From an uncultured Verrucomicrobiales bacterium (GTDB lineage Bacteria; Verrucomicrobiota; Verrucomicrobiia; Verrucomicrobiales; Akkermansiaceae), in assembly GCA_937916135.1 (NCBI GenBank), contig CALFTQ010000100.1, forward strand, positions 1-50,906: a DNA stretch of 50,906 nt, in the 5' to 3' direction. The notes below the pieces were generated by a model that ran no database searches, was not told the DNA's origin, and worked only from the letters and a program-made list of their open reading frames with translations. Within the stretch, counting starts at the first letter, position 1; each line of letters starts with the position of its first letter. The translations under genes were made by a program, and so were the position numbers. Shown here in pieces: positions 40,601 through 47,959 of this stretch.

Positions 40601-40623
40601 AAGGCGCGGATGAACCGCGCCTT
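40601..40623 (-). terminator. Intercistronic hairpin between the GT14 and lipoprotein genes
   Basis: AAGGCGCGG (40601-40609) and CCGCGCCTT (40615-40623), loop ATGAA. It could attenuate read-through from the GT14 gene into the lipoprotein gene. Confidence 0.5.
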
Positions 40624-40633
40624 TATTTGAAAA

Positions 40634-41515
40634 TCACAAACTTTCTTCCAATTTCTGCAAATACCTTGTCGTTTCACCGGGGGACATGGAAAACTTCCTG
40701 GCAAACAAAGCACCAGAGGCCCACAGTTCCGGCCATGAATCTTCCCGCAAATCCATGGGTGACTGCGAATTATCCACCGGCCATTTCAAGAAACGCCGAT
40801 TATCATCCGTTACCCCGGAATGATGGGAAGTTCGGGCTATGCAGGTCTGAAAAAACAACTCATCGCTGCAGAACGTGTGGTGAAAAAAATAGCGGAACAG
40901 AGGATGCTTTGCCGCATAATCCGCTATATCGGCCACACAGTCACCGGTCAGCGACCACCACTGCGCACCGCCGTAAAACGGCCGGTATACGAAATACAAG
41001 GGGCGCCGGAGTCTCAAACGTATCCACTTATTCGTGTACGGCCAGAACCAGCGATGCCAGGGGCTGTACTTGCTCACCATCCAACGGGGAAACCACGTTC
41101 CTACCCGGTGAATTCCGCCGTCCCTGCCCCATTTATCCGCTCGAGGTAATAACTTGCACTCCATATACTGGAGTCCTTCCGTATGAGCTTTATCCAACTC
41201 GCAATCCATCATCCTGCGAGGCATGGCCGGCAGGCATTGCCCACTGAGAAGATGAACATAGCGATACGCTCTCCCTTTCCCCTCCAAAGCATTGACGAGC
41301 AACAATGTAGCCTCAATAATAGACCAATCAGCCCATGTCACCCGGACAGACTTCTCCAGTACCTGAATATGCTCACTCGTTCGAATCTGAGCTTTAATAT
41401 CACTGGCGCCATCCACATGTATATACACATCATTTCCCCCTTCCTCCAGATAAGCCGACAATTCATTCACCTGCCAAGGCGACCGGTGACACAAAATAAT
41501 GTACGCATCCCGCAT
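40634..41515 (-). CDS. GT14-type (core-2/I-branching) beta-1,6-N-acetylglucosaminyltransferase-like protein
   Basis: A 293-residue glycosyltransferase: AYIILCHRSPWQVNELS (4-20), DVYIHVDGASD (29-39), YVHLLSGQCLPA (86-97), YGGAQWWSLTGDCV and FCSDELFFQT, and a final ALFARKFS, which is the Branch-family order. It probably builds cell-surface glycans, transferring GlcNAc or a similar sugar. The promoter lies only 8 nt upstream of the ATG. It is divergent from rpmB. No other polysaccharide gene is adjacent except the GT4 gene at 42424. Confidence 0.85.
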   Translation of the reverse strand: MRDAYIILCHRSPWQVNELSAYLEEGGNDVYIHVDGASDIKAQIRTSEHIQVLEKSVRVTWADWSIIEATLLLVNALEGKGRAYRYVHLLSGQCLPAMPRRMMDCELDKAHTEGLQYMECKLLPRADKWGRDGGIHRVGTWFPRWMVSKYSPWHRWFWPYTNKWIRLRLRRPLYFVYRPFYGGAQWWSLTGDCVADIADYAAKHPLFRYFFHHTFCSDELFFQTCIARTSHHSGVTDDNRRFLKWPVDNSQSPMDLREDSWPELWASGALFARKFSMSPGETTRYLQKLEESL

Positions 41516-41523
41516 AATCGCAC

Positions 41524-41552
41524 ATTCTATACCAGCTTTTTCCTGATGTAAA
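41524..41552 (-). promoter_or_regulatory. Promoter of the GT14 gene
   Basis: Minus strand TTTACA (41552-41547), 17-bp spacer, TAGAAT (41529-41524); ATG 8 nt later. Confidence 0.65.
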
Positions 41553-41605
41553 GCCCTCTCTGCGCCAATTACATAAACTTTTTCCCCGATTCGTTGTAGT
41601 TTTAC

Positions 41606-41633
41606 TTGACGCCGCGCCCAAATTGTGTAAAAT
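41606..41633 (+). promoter_or_regulatory. Promoter of rpmB
   Basis: TTGACG (41606-41611), 16-bp spacer, TAAAAT (41628-41633) preceded by TGTG; leader of about 35 nt before the ATG. Confidence 0.75.
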
Positions 41634-41673
41634 AGCGCACCGCTTTATTTTTTAACGTCACCTAGAACATCTT

Positions 41674-41952
41674 ATGTCCCGTATCTGCAATATCACATTT
41701 GCCATGCCGCACAAGGGCCGCCGCATTCATCGTTCCGGTCTTGCCAAGAAGAAGGGCGGTATCGGTCGTCACGTCACCAAGGTGGTGAACCGCACTGTTT
41801 ACCCGAACCTCCAGGAGAAGCGCATCTGGGTGCCCGAGCTCAACGGTGGCAAGGGTGGCTACCTCCGCATGAAGCTTTCCTGCAAGGCTCTGCGCACTAT
41901 CTCCAAGAATGGTGCCTACAACACGCTCAAGAAAGCCGGGATTCTTTACTAA
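41674..41952 (+). CDS. rpmB: 50S ribosomal protein L28
   Basis: A 92-residue basic ribosomal protein. It starts with SRICNITFAMPHKGRRIHRS and ends with LSCKALRTISKNGAYNTL, both highly typical for L28. Intact. Followed by a small gene and a strong terminator at 42337. No rpmG gene is next to it. Confidence 0.95.
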   Translation: MSRICNITFAMPHKGRRIHRSGLAKKKGGIGRHVTKVVNRTVYPNLQEKRIWVPELNGGKGGYLRMKLSCKALRTISKNGAYNTLKKAGILY

Positions 41953-42081
41953 ATCCCCCTGCTTTTTTTGAACGGAGCGGCTACCTCCTGCGTCTACAAT
42001 CCAAAGCCGGACCCGGAGGTGCCGCACGGCGGTTCAGAAACGAACGCGGACACCTATTACCTTTCAGATAATTCTACAGAA

Positions 42082-42309
42082 ATGACCCCGCAACAGACCA
42101 AGATCGCGCTTCGTATCAACGATGATAACCTTAACCACCACCTGTGGAACAACCGCGGCGTGTGGTGGTGCCACGTGACGGTGCACAAGCCGGATGCAAC
42201 GGCTGAGCGCCTCCGTTTCTCCCTCAAGACCCGCAATATTGAGAGAGCTCGTCGTCTACGCGACCGCATCTTCGAGGACATTCAACGCCATTTCGGCATT
42301 GCCGCCTGA
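42082..42309 (+). CDS. Small basic protein resembling an integrase arm-binding domain
   Basis: 75 residues from the ATG at 42082, ending 28 bp before a strong terminator. The middle part, GVWWCHVTVHKPDATAERL, then RFSLKTRNIERARRLRD, recalls the three-stranded arm-type DNA-binding domain at the N-terminus of phage integrases (strand-strand-helix with an R-x-S-L-x-T-x-N/D pattern), but there is no catalytic domain. Co-transcribed with rpmB by position. Such a domain alone could bind DNA or RNA. The assignment is inference from pattern. Confidence 0.55.
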   Translation: MTPQQTKIALRINDDNLNHHLWNNRGVWWCHVTVHKPDATAERLRFSLKTRNIERARRLRDRIFEDIQRHFGIAA

Positions 42310-42336
42310 GCTGAAGGAGGCGAACATCTTTACTAC

Positions 42337-42371
42337 CGCGCCGGATAGTCCTCTATCCGGCGCGATTTGCA
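42337..42371 (+). terminator. Terminator of the rpmB unit
   Basis: CGCGCCGGATAG (42337-42348), loop TCCT, CTATCCGGCGCG (42353-42364), followed by ATTTGCATTTC. A 12-bp perfect stem. Confidence 0.8.
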
Positions 42372-42386
42372 TTTCATGATAAGAAC

Positions 42387-42415
42387 TTGACTTCCGGCGT
42401 ATGTCTGGGTATGCT
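42387..42415 (+). promoter_or_regulatory. Promoter of the GT4 glycosyltransferase gene
   Basis: TTGACT (42387-42392), 17-bp spacer, TATGCT (42410-42415); the first ATG is 8 nt after the -10 box. Confidence 0.7.
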
Positions 42416-42423
42416 TTGCGGCA

Positions 42424-43527
42424 ATGATGAGCAGTTTTTCCAGGCGCTTTGCAACCTGCACTCCCGTTGCGTTTCATGCGAATGACTATTTTTACACGCG
42501 CGATACGGGGCTGATATGCAAAGAACTGCAGAAACTGGGGCATCAATGCAGAGTCATCATGCCGCTACCGGCGCACACAGATGACCTGGCCACTGAGAGC
42601 CTGCTGAGGGTACCGCAAAAAAAATTATCAAGTCCGGGCTGGTGGCGAGGGCTGGGTGTAGATGGAGTGGTTCTGTATTCCTGGGGGGATCCGCGCTACC
42701 TGACCGTTGCCCGGGCCATCCGCAAAGCCGGGCTGAAACTCATCATTCACTTAGATTCCAGCGGCGAACTGCACGAGCACCTGAGCCGCCCCGGCAGCAA
42801 ATTGATCAACAAGGCTAAAGACACCCTGATAAACCTGCTGCGGAGCAAACACCTCGGATACGCTCATTTCATCACAACCTCAGGGCCATGTATCGAAGCC
42901 CTGAGCAAAGATTCATCTTATGGTGCGGAACTGGCAGCCAGGTGCAAGGATTATCCTACGCCGGTGAACAGCTGCTTCCAATACTACGGGGGGGAGAAAC
43001 AGCCACGCATCATCTGCGTAGGAAGCTGGCACTTGCCGGTGAAGCGGGCGGGCATGCTGATGCACACCATAGACGCGCTGCTGCAGCGCCACAGCAGCGC
43101 GCTGGTGGATATTTGCGGACCGGCCACCCCTGCCCTGCAAGACTGGCAGGCAAACCTGCCGGAAAGTGCAAGAAACAGAGTGCAGCTGCATGGTTTCTGC
43201 AATCACGACCAGCTCAGCAAGTTTTACAACCGCGCCAGCGTCTCCCTGTGCACATCGGAAAGCGAGGGCTCGCACGGAGCCTCGGCCGAAGCGCTGTGCT
43301 GCGGCTGCAGCGTGGTCTGCCCGCCGCGCCCGCTGCTCAGCGTGGTGCGCTGGTACACCGAGAAAAACTCCGGCACCGTTTCCCGTGAGGACACCCCGGA
43401 GGAGCTCTGCTCTTCCCTGCTGGAGGAACTAGAAAAATGGCAGAAGGGTGAACGCAGCGCCGCAGATATCGCCGCCGCCTGGCAACCCTGCTTCCAGGTG
43501 AGCCAGCTGGCCGAATGGCTCAGCTGA
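42424..43527 (+). CDS. GT4-like glycosyltransferase
   Basis: A 367-residue GT-B-fold glycosyltransferase. The N-terminal domain has FHANDYFYTRDTGLICKEL (17-35); the C-terminal domain begins with RIICVGSWHLPVKRAGMLM, followed by VDICGPATP, VQLHGFCNHDQLSKFYNRAS, and the donor-binding segment CTSESEGSHGASAEALCCG with the E-x(7)-E pattern in the order seen in GT4. It probably transfers a nucleotide-sugar residue onto a surface glycan or lipid. Two ATG codons in tandem (42424, 42427) leave a small doubt about the start. Ends before a bidirectional terminator shared with rpoC. Confidence 0.8.
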   Translation: MMSSFSRRFATCTPVAFHANDYFYTRDTGLICKELQKLGHQCRVIMPLPAHTDDLATESLLRVPQKKLSSPGWWRGLGVDGVVLYSWGDPRYLTVARAIRKAGLKLIIHLDSSGELHEHLSRPGSKLINKAKDTLINLLRSKHLGYAHFITTSGPCIEALSKDSSYGAELAARCKDYPTPVNSCFQYYGGEKQPRIICVGSWHLPVKRAGMLMHTIDALLQRHSSALVDICGPATPALQDWQANLPESARNRVQLHGFCNHDQLSKFYNRASVSLCTSESEGSHGASAEALCCGCSVVCPPRPLLSVVRWYTEKNSGTVSREDTPEELCSSLLEELEKWQKGERSAADIAAAWQPCFQVSQLAEWLS

Positions 43528-43557
43528 CGCCACCTTTCCCCAATCATCCATAGAAAA

Positions 43558-43588
43558 CGCCCGGCACTGCATGCAGCAGTGCCGGGCG
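43558..43588. terminator. Bidirectional terminator between the GT4 gene and rpoC
   Basis: CGCCCGGCACTGC (43558-43570), loop ATGCA, GCAGTGCCGGGCG (43576-43588). On the minus strand it is followed by TTTTCTAT, on the plus strand by TGAAGTTTTG. Confidence 0.85.
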
Positions 43589-43614
43589 TGAAGTTTTGCT
43601 ACTCAGCGGGCGCT

Positions 43615-46600
43615 TCAGTCATCAGCCCCCACGGAGAGGGTGTCATCAGGCAGCGGCATCTCCTCGTCGTCGTAGTAGGTGGCGCGGGGAATGGGGGTAG
43701 CTCCCTCTGCCGGTTCCACCACGATGTTGCGGTACTGGGAGAAGCCGGTACCGGCCGGAATGAGGTGCCCCAGGATGACGTTCTCCTTGAAGCCTTCCAG
43801 CATATCCACCTTGCCCAGGGTGGCAGCCTCGGTCAGCACACGCGTGGTGTCCTGGAAAGAAGCGGCGGAGATGAAGGAATCGGTCTTGAGGGAGGCCTTG
43901 GTGATACCCAGGAGGATGGGCTCGCTGTCGGCCGGGCGGCCGTGCTGCTCCATGGTCTCCTTGTTGATGCGGGAGAGCGTGGTGCGGTCCACCTCATCGC
44001 CCCAGAGCAGGCCGGTATCACCCGGGTCCTTCACGCGCACCTTGCGCAGCATCTGGGAAACGATGATTTCCACGTGCTTGTCGTTGATTTCCACACCCTG
44101 CACACGGTACACCTGCTGCACCTTGTTCACGAGGTGCTCCTGGAGAGCCTCCTTACCGCAGATGCGGAGGATTTCGTCCGAAGCCTCGGAACCGTCGGAA
44201 AGCGGCTCACCGGCGCGCACATAGTCACCATCATGCACGATGATGTGGCGGTCCATGGGCACGAGGTGCTTGATGGAGATGGTGCCCTCGTACTCATCGC
44301 TGGTCTGCAGCTTGGTGGAGCGCTTGCGGGTTCTGGTGGCAGCTTCCTTGGCAGCAGCATCGCGATAGATGGTCACCACCTTCTTACCGCGAATCATGGC
44401 ATCATCGATAGCCACGACACCGTCCATTTCTGCCAGGGTGCAGGTATCCTTCGGGCGGCGGGCTTCAAAGAGCTCGGCCACGCGGGGAAGACCACCGGTA
44501 ATATCGTTCGTCTTCTGCACCTTGCGGGGAGTCTTGGCGAGCTGGGTACCGGCAGAAATCTTCTGCTTGTTGTTCACCACGAGGTAGGCGCCGGTCGGGA
44601 TAGCGAACACCTTGGGCTTGTCCTTATCGGAACCGGGCTTGGCGGTGTGCACAATCACGCGGGGGGCGAGATCCTGGCGGTGGTCGATGATGACGGTGGT
44701 ACCGCGGCCAGATTCGGTGTGGCCCGTCTCCGTGCGGCAGGTAATACCCTCAATCATATCCTGGAACTCAACGGTACCGCCGATATCGGCAATCACCGGG
44801 ATAGCGAAGGGATCCCATTCGGCAATCACAGCACCGGCTTCCACCTTGGCACCGTCCTTCACACGGAGCACAGCACCCATGGTCAGGGAGTAAGACTCCT
44901 GCTCCTTGCCCTCCTCGCTATACACCTTCACGCTACCATTCTTGCAGAGCACAACCATGTTGCCATTTTCGTCCTCCACGCAGCGGTCGCGCAGGTTTTC
45001 ATCATAAATGACGGTACCGGAGCTCTTGGCCGTGTATTCCGGGCGGCTGGCAGCAGCCGTAGCAGTACCACCCACGTGGAAGGTACGCATGGTCAGCTGA
45101 GTACCAGGCTCACCGATGGACTGGGCTGCAATGATACCAACAGCCTCACCCACCTTCACGCTCTGGCCAGTGGCCAGGTTGAGACCGTAGCACTTGGCGC
45201 AGCAGCCCTTGGAGAGGTCGCAGGTCAGCACGGAGCGCACCTTCACCTTCTCGATACCCACCTTCTCGATGCGCTTGGCGGCATCATCAGTAATGATTTC
45301 GTTCTTGGCGATGATGAGCTCGCGGGTGGTCGGGTCGTAGATATCATCGCAAGACACTCGGCCATAGATACGCTGAGCCAGAGAGGCAATTTCATCCTCA
45401 CCGTCATAGATGGCGGTCATGGTGATGCCGTTCTCAGTGCCGCAATCCAGGTCACGCACAATCACGTCCTGCGCCACGTCTACGAGCTTACGGGTCATGT
45501 AACCGGAGTCAGCGGTCTTCAGAGCGGTATCAGCCAGACCCTTGCGGGCACCGTGGGTGGAGATGAAGTACTCCAGCACAGACAGACCCTCGCGGAAGTT
45601 GGAGGTAATGGGGCGTTCGATAATCTCACCGGAGGGCTTGGCCATAAGGCCACGCATACCGGAAAGCTGCTTAATCTGAGCCTTGTTACCACGGGCGCCG
45701 GAGTCCACCATCATATACAGCGGGCTGGCCACGGCAGAACCCTCGTTGTATTCCAGCTTGGTGTAGAGTTCCTTCTGGATGGCATCCGTGGCGGAGGACC
45801 AGATGTTAATCACCTTTTCATAGCGTTCGCCATTGGTGATAAGGCCTTCCTCGTACTGCTCGGTCACCTTGGCAACCTCCTCGTAGGCGCTGGAAATCAC
45901 GCCGTCCTTGTTCTCGGGCACCACCATGTCCACAATACCGATGGAGCAGCCGGAACGCGTGGCTTCCTTGTAACCCAGGGCCTTCAGGGCATCCAGCGTC
46001 TCCACGGTCTTCTTCTGGCCACAGGTCTGGTAGCAGCGCCAGATGATGTCACCCAGCTGCTTCTTGCCCACGTTGCGGTTGATGTAACCGATTTCATCCG
46101 GCCAGATTTCGTTGAAGCGCACGCGGCCTGCGGTGGTCACGAGGGTCTTGCGGCCCACGTTCTCCTGGTTGTAGGCGAGCTTGTCGAACTCGGCGCCGGT
46201 CTTGCCGTAGTCGGGGTTCTTCAGGCGGATCCACTCGTGGTAGCCAATCTTGCGGGCAGCAATGGCGAACTCCACTTCGGAGATAGATTCGAAGAGGGGC
46301 AGCAGGTGCTGGTTGTCCTGGTGCTCCTTCACTTCCTTGGCGCGGGTGTGCGTCAGGTAGTAGGAACCCAGAATGATATCCTGCGAAGGCGTGCAGATGG
46401 GCTTGCCGGAGGCCGGGGAGAAGATGTTGTTCGGCGCCAGCATGAGGAGGCGGGCCTCCAGCTGGGCTTCCACACTCAGCGGCACGTGCACGGCCATCTG
46501 GTCACCGTCGAAGTCAGCGTTGTAACCGGTACACACGAGCGGGTGCAGACGGATAGCGGAACCTTCGATGAGCACAGGCTCGAAAGCCTGGATGGAAAGG

Positions 46601-47889
46601 CGGTGCAGCGTAGGAGCACGGTTCAGGAACACGGGGTGACCCTTGGTCACTTCCTCGAGAATATCCCACACGATGGACTCCTTGCGGTCAATCATCTTCT
46701 TGGCAGAGCGCACGGTGTGCACATAGCCAAGCTCCTTGAGGCGGTGGATGATGAAGGGTTCGAACAGGCTCAGGGCCATCTTCTTGGGCAGACCGCACTG
46801 GTTCATCTTCAGGTTCGGACCAATCACAATCACGGAACGGCCGGAGTAGTCCACGCGCTTACCGAGCAGGTTCTGGCGGAAGCGGCCGCTCTTGCCCTTC
46901 AGCATGTCAGAGAGGGACTTCAGCGGGCGGTTGCCGGCACCGGTCACATGGCGGCCGTGGCGGCCATTGTCGAACAGAGCGTCCACGGCTTCCTGCAGCA
47001 TGCGCATTTCGTTGCGCTTAATCACCTCCGGGGTCTGCAGGGCAGAAAGCTCGCGCAGACGGTTATTGCGGTTGATGACGCGGCGGTAGAGGTCATTCAG
47101 GTCACTGGTGGCGAAACGGCCACCGGGCAGCGGAACGAGCGGGCGCAGGTCCGGGGGAATCACCGGCAGGGTGGTCAGCACCATCCACTCCGGCTTGCAG
47201 CCGCTGGAGCGGAAGCCCTGCACCAGCTGCAGGCGTTTGGCCAGCTTGCGCTTGTTCTGCTTGGAGTTGGTCTTCTCCATCTCCTGGCGCAGCTCGTCTA
47301 CAAGAGCCTCCAGATCGATGGTGGCAAGCAGGCGCTGAATAGCAGCAGCACCCATGCCGGCCTCCGGCGCATCGTCGCCGTAATCCTCAACCAGCTCATC
47401 ATATTCCTCTTCGGTCAGAATCTGACCGCGCTCGATGTTGGCCACATCGCGAGGGTCCACGACGATGTAGTCCTCATAATAAATCACGCGCTCCAGATCG
47501 CGGGCGGTCAGGTCGAGCATGAGGCCGATGCGGCTGGGCATGCACTTGTAGAACCAGATGTGGGTCACCGGCACAGCCAGGTTGATGTGGCCCATGCGCT
47601 CGCGGCGCACACGGGCAGAGGTAACCTCCACGCCGCAGCGGTCGCAAATCATGCCCTTGTTCTTAGCGCGCTTGTAGCGGCCGCAGGAGCACTCCATATC
47701 GCGGGTCGGGCCGAAAATGCGCTCGCAGAACAAGCCACCTTTCTCGGGCTTGAACGTGCGGTAGTTGATGGTCTCAGGGTTCTTGACCTCGCCGCTGGAC
47801 CAGCTCAGGATATCATCCGGGCTGGCCACGGTGATGCAAACCTGATCGAAGTTCTTAGGCTTCTCGTTGTTGAAGTCGTTGAAAGACAT
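43615..47889 (-). CDS. rpoC: DNA-directed RNA polymerase subunit beta'
   Basis: Largest catalytic subunit of RNA polymerase. The 1424 residues include the N-terminal zinc-binding CSCGRYKRAKNKGMICDRCG, the FGPTRDMEC opening, RQNLLGKRVDYSGRSVIV, the magnesium-binding NADFDGDQMA, the bridge-helix/trigger-loop region with MMVDSGARGNKAQI and the second zinc site CDLSKGCCAKCYG. It ends with a short acidic tail. Follows rpoB after 70 bp containing a hairpin. Confidence 0.97.
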   Translation of the reverse strand: MSFNDFNNEKPKNFDQVCITVASPDDILSWSSGEVKNPETINYRTFKPEKGGLFCERIFGPTRDMECSCGRYKRAKNKGMICDRCGVEVTSARVRRERMGHINLAVPVTHIWFYKCMPSRIGLMLDLTARDLERVIYYEDYIVVDPRDVANIERGQILTEEEYDELVEDYGDDAPEAGMGAAAIQRLLATIDLEALVDELRQEMEKTNSKQNKRKLAKRLQLVQGFRSSGCKPEWMVLTTLPVIPPDLRPLVPLPGGRFATSDLNDLYRRVINRNNRLRELSALQTPEVIKRNEMRMLQEAVDALFDNGRHGRHVTGAGNRPLKSLSDMLKGKSGRFRQNLLGKRVDYSGRSVIVIGPNLKMNQCGLPKKMALSLFEPFIIHRLKELGYVHTVRSAKKMIDRKESIVWDILEEVTKGHPVFLNRAPTLHRLSIQAFEPVLIEGSAIRLHPLVCTGYNADFDGDQMAVHVPLSVEAQLEARLLMLAPNNIFSPASGKPICTPSQDIILGSYYLTHTRAKEVKEHQDNQHLLPLFESISEVEFAIAARKIGYHEWIRLKNPDYGKTGAEFDKLAYNQENVGRKTLVTTAGRVRFNEIWPDEIGYINRNVGKKQLGDIIWRCYQTCGQKKTVETLDALKALGYKEATRSGCSIGIVDMVVPENKDGVISSAYEEVAKVTEQYEEGLITNGERYEKVINIWSSATDAIQKELYTKLEYNEGSAVASPLYMMVDSGARGNKAQIKQLSGMRGLMAKPSGEIIERPITSNFREGLSVLEYFISTHGARKGLADTALKTADSGYMTRKLVDVAQDVIVRDLDCGTENGITMTAIYDGEDEIASLAQRIYGRVSCDDIYDPTTRELIIAKNEIITDDAAKRIEKVGIEKVKVRSVLTCDLSKGCCAKCYGLNLATGQSVKVGEAVGIIAAQSIGEPGTQLTMRTFHVGGTATAAASRPEYTAKSSGTVIYDENLRDRCVEDENGNMVVLCKNGSVKVYSEEGKEQESYSLTMGAVLRVKDGAKVEAGAVIAEWDPFAIPVIADIGGTVEFQDMIEGITCRTETGHTESGRGTTVIIDHRQDLAPRVIVHTAKPGSDKDKPKVFAIPTGAYLVVNNKQKISAGTQLAKTPRKVQKTNDITGGLPRVAELFEARRPKDTCTLAEMDGVVAIDDAMIRGKKVVTIYRDAAAKEAATRTRKRSTKLQTSDEYEGTISIKHLVPMDRHIIVHDGDYVRAGEPLSDGSEASDEILRICGKEALQEHLVNKVQQVYRVQGVEINDKHVEIIVSQMLRKVRVKDPGDTGLLWGDEVDRTTLSRINKETMEQHGRPADSEPILLGITKASLKTDSFISAASFQDTTRVLTEAATLGKVDMLEGFKENVILGHLIPAGTGFSQYRNIVVEPAEGATPIPRATYYDDEEMPLPDDTLSVGADD

Positions 47890-47918
47890 ATTTGTGTAGA
47901 ATTAAGAGGTTCAGGAAT

Positions 47919-47949
47919 GCTGCCCGGTTCGGGAACCTCACCGGGCAGC
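47919..47949 (-). promoter_or_regulatory. Hairpin between rpoB and rpoC
   Basis: GCTGCCCGG (47919-47927) pairs with CCGGGCAGC (47941-47949), with a 13-base loop. No T-run follows on the minus strand, so it is more likely a processing or stability element than a terminator. Confidence 0.45.
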
Positions 47950-47959
47950 GGTTACAGGT

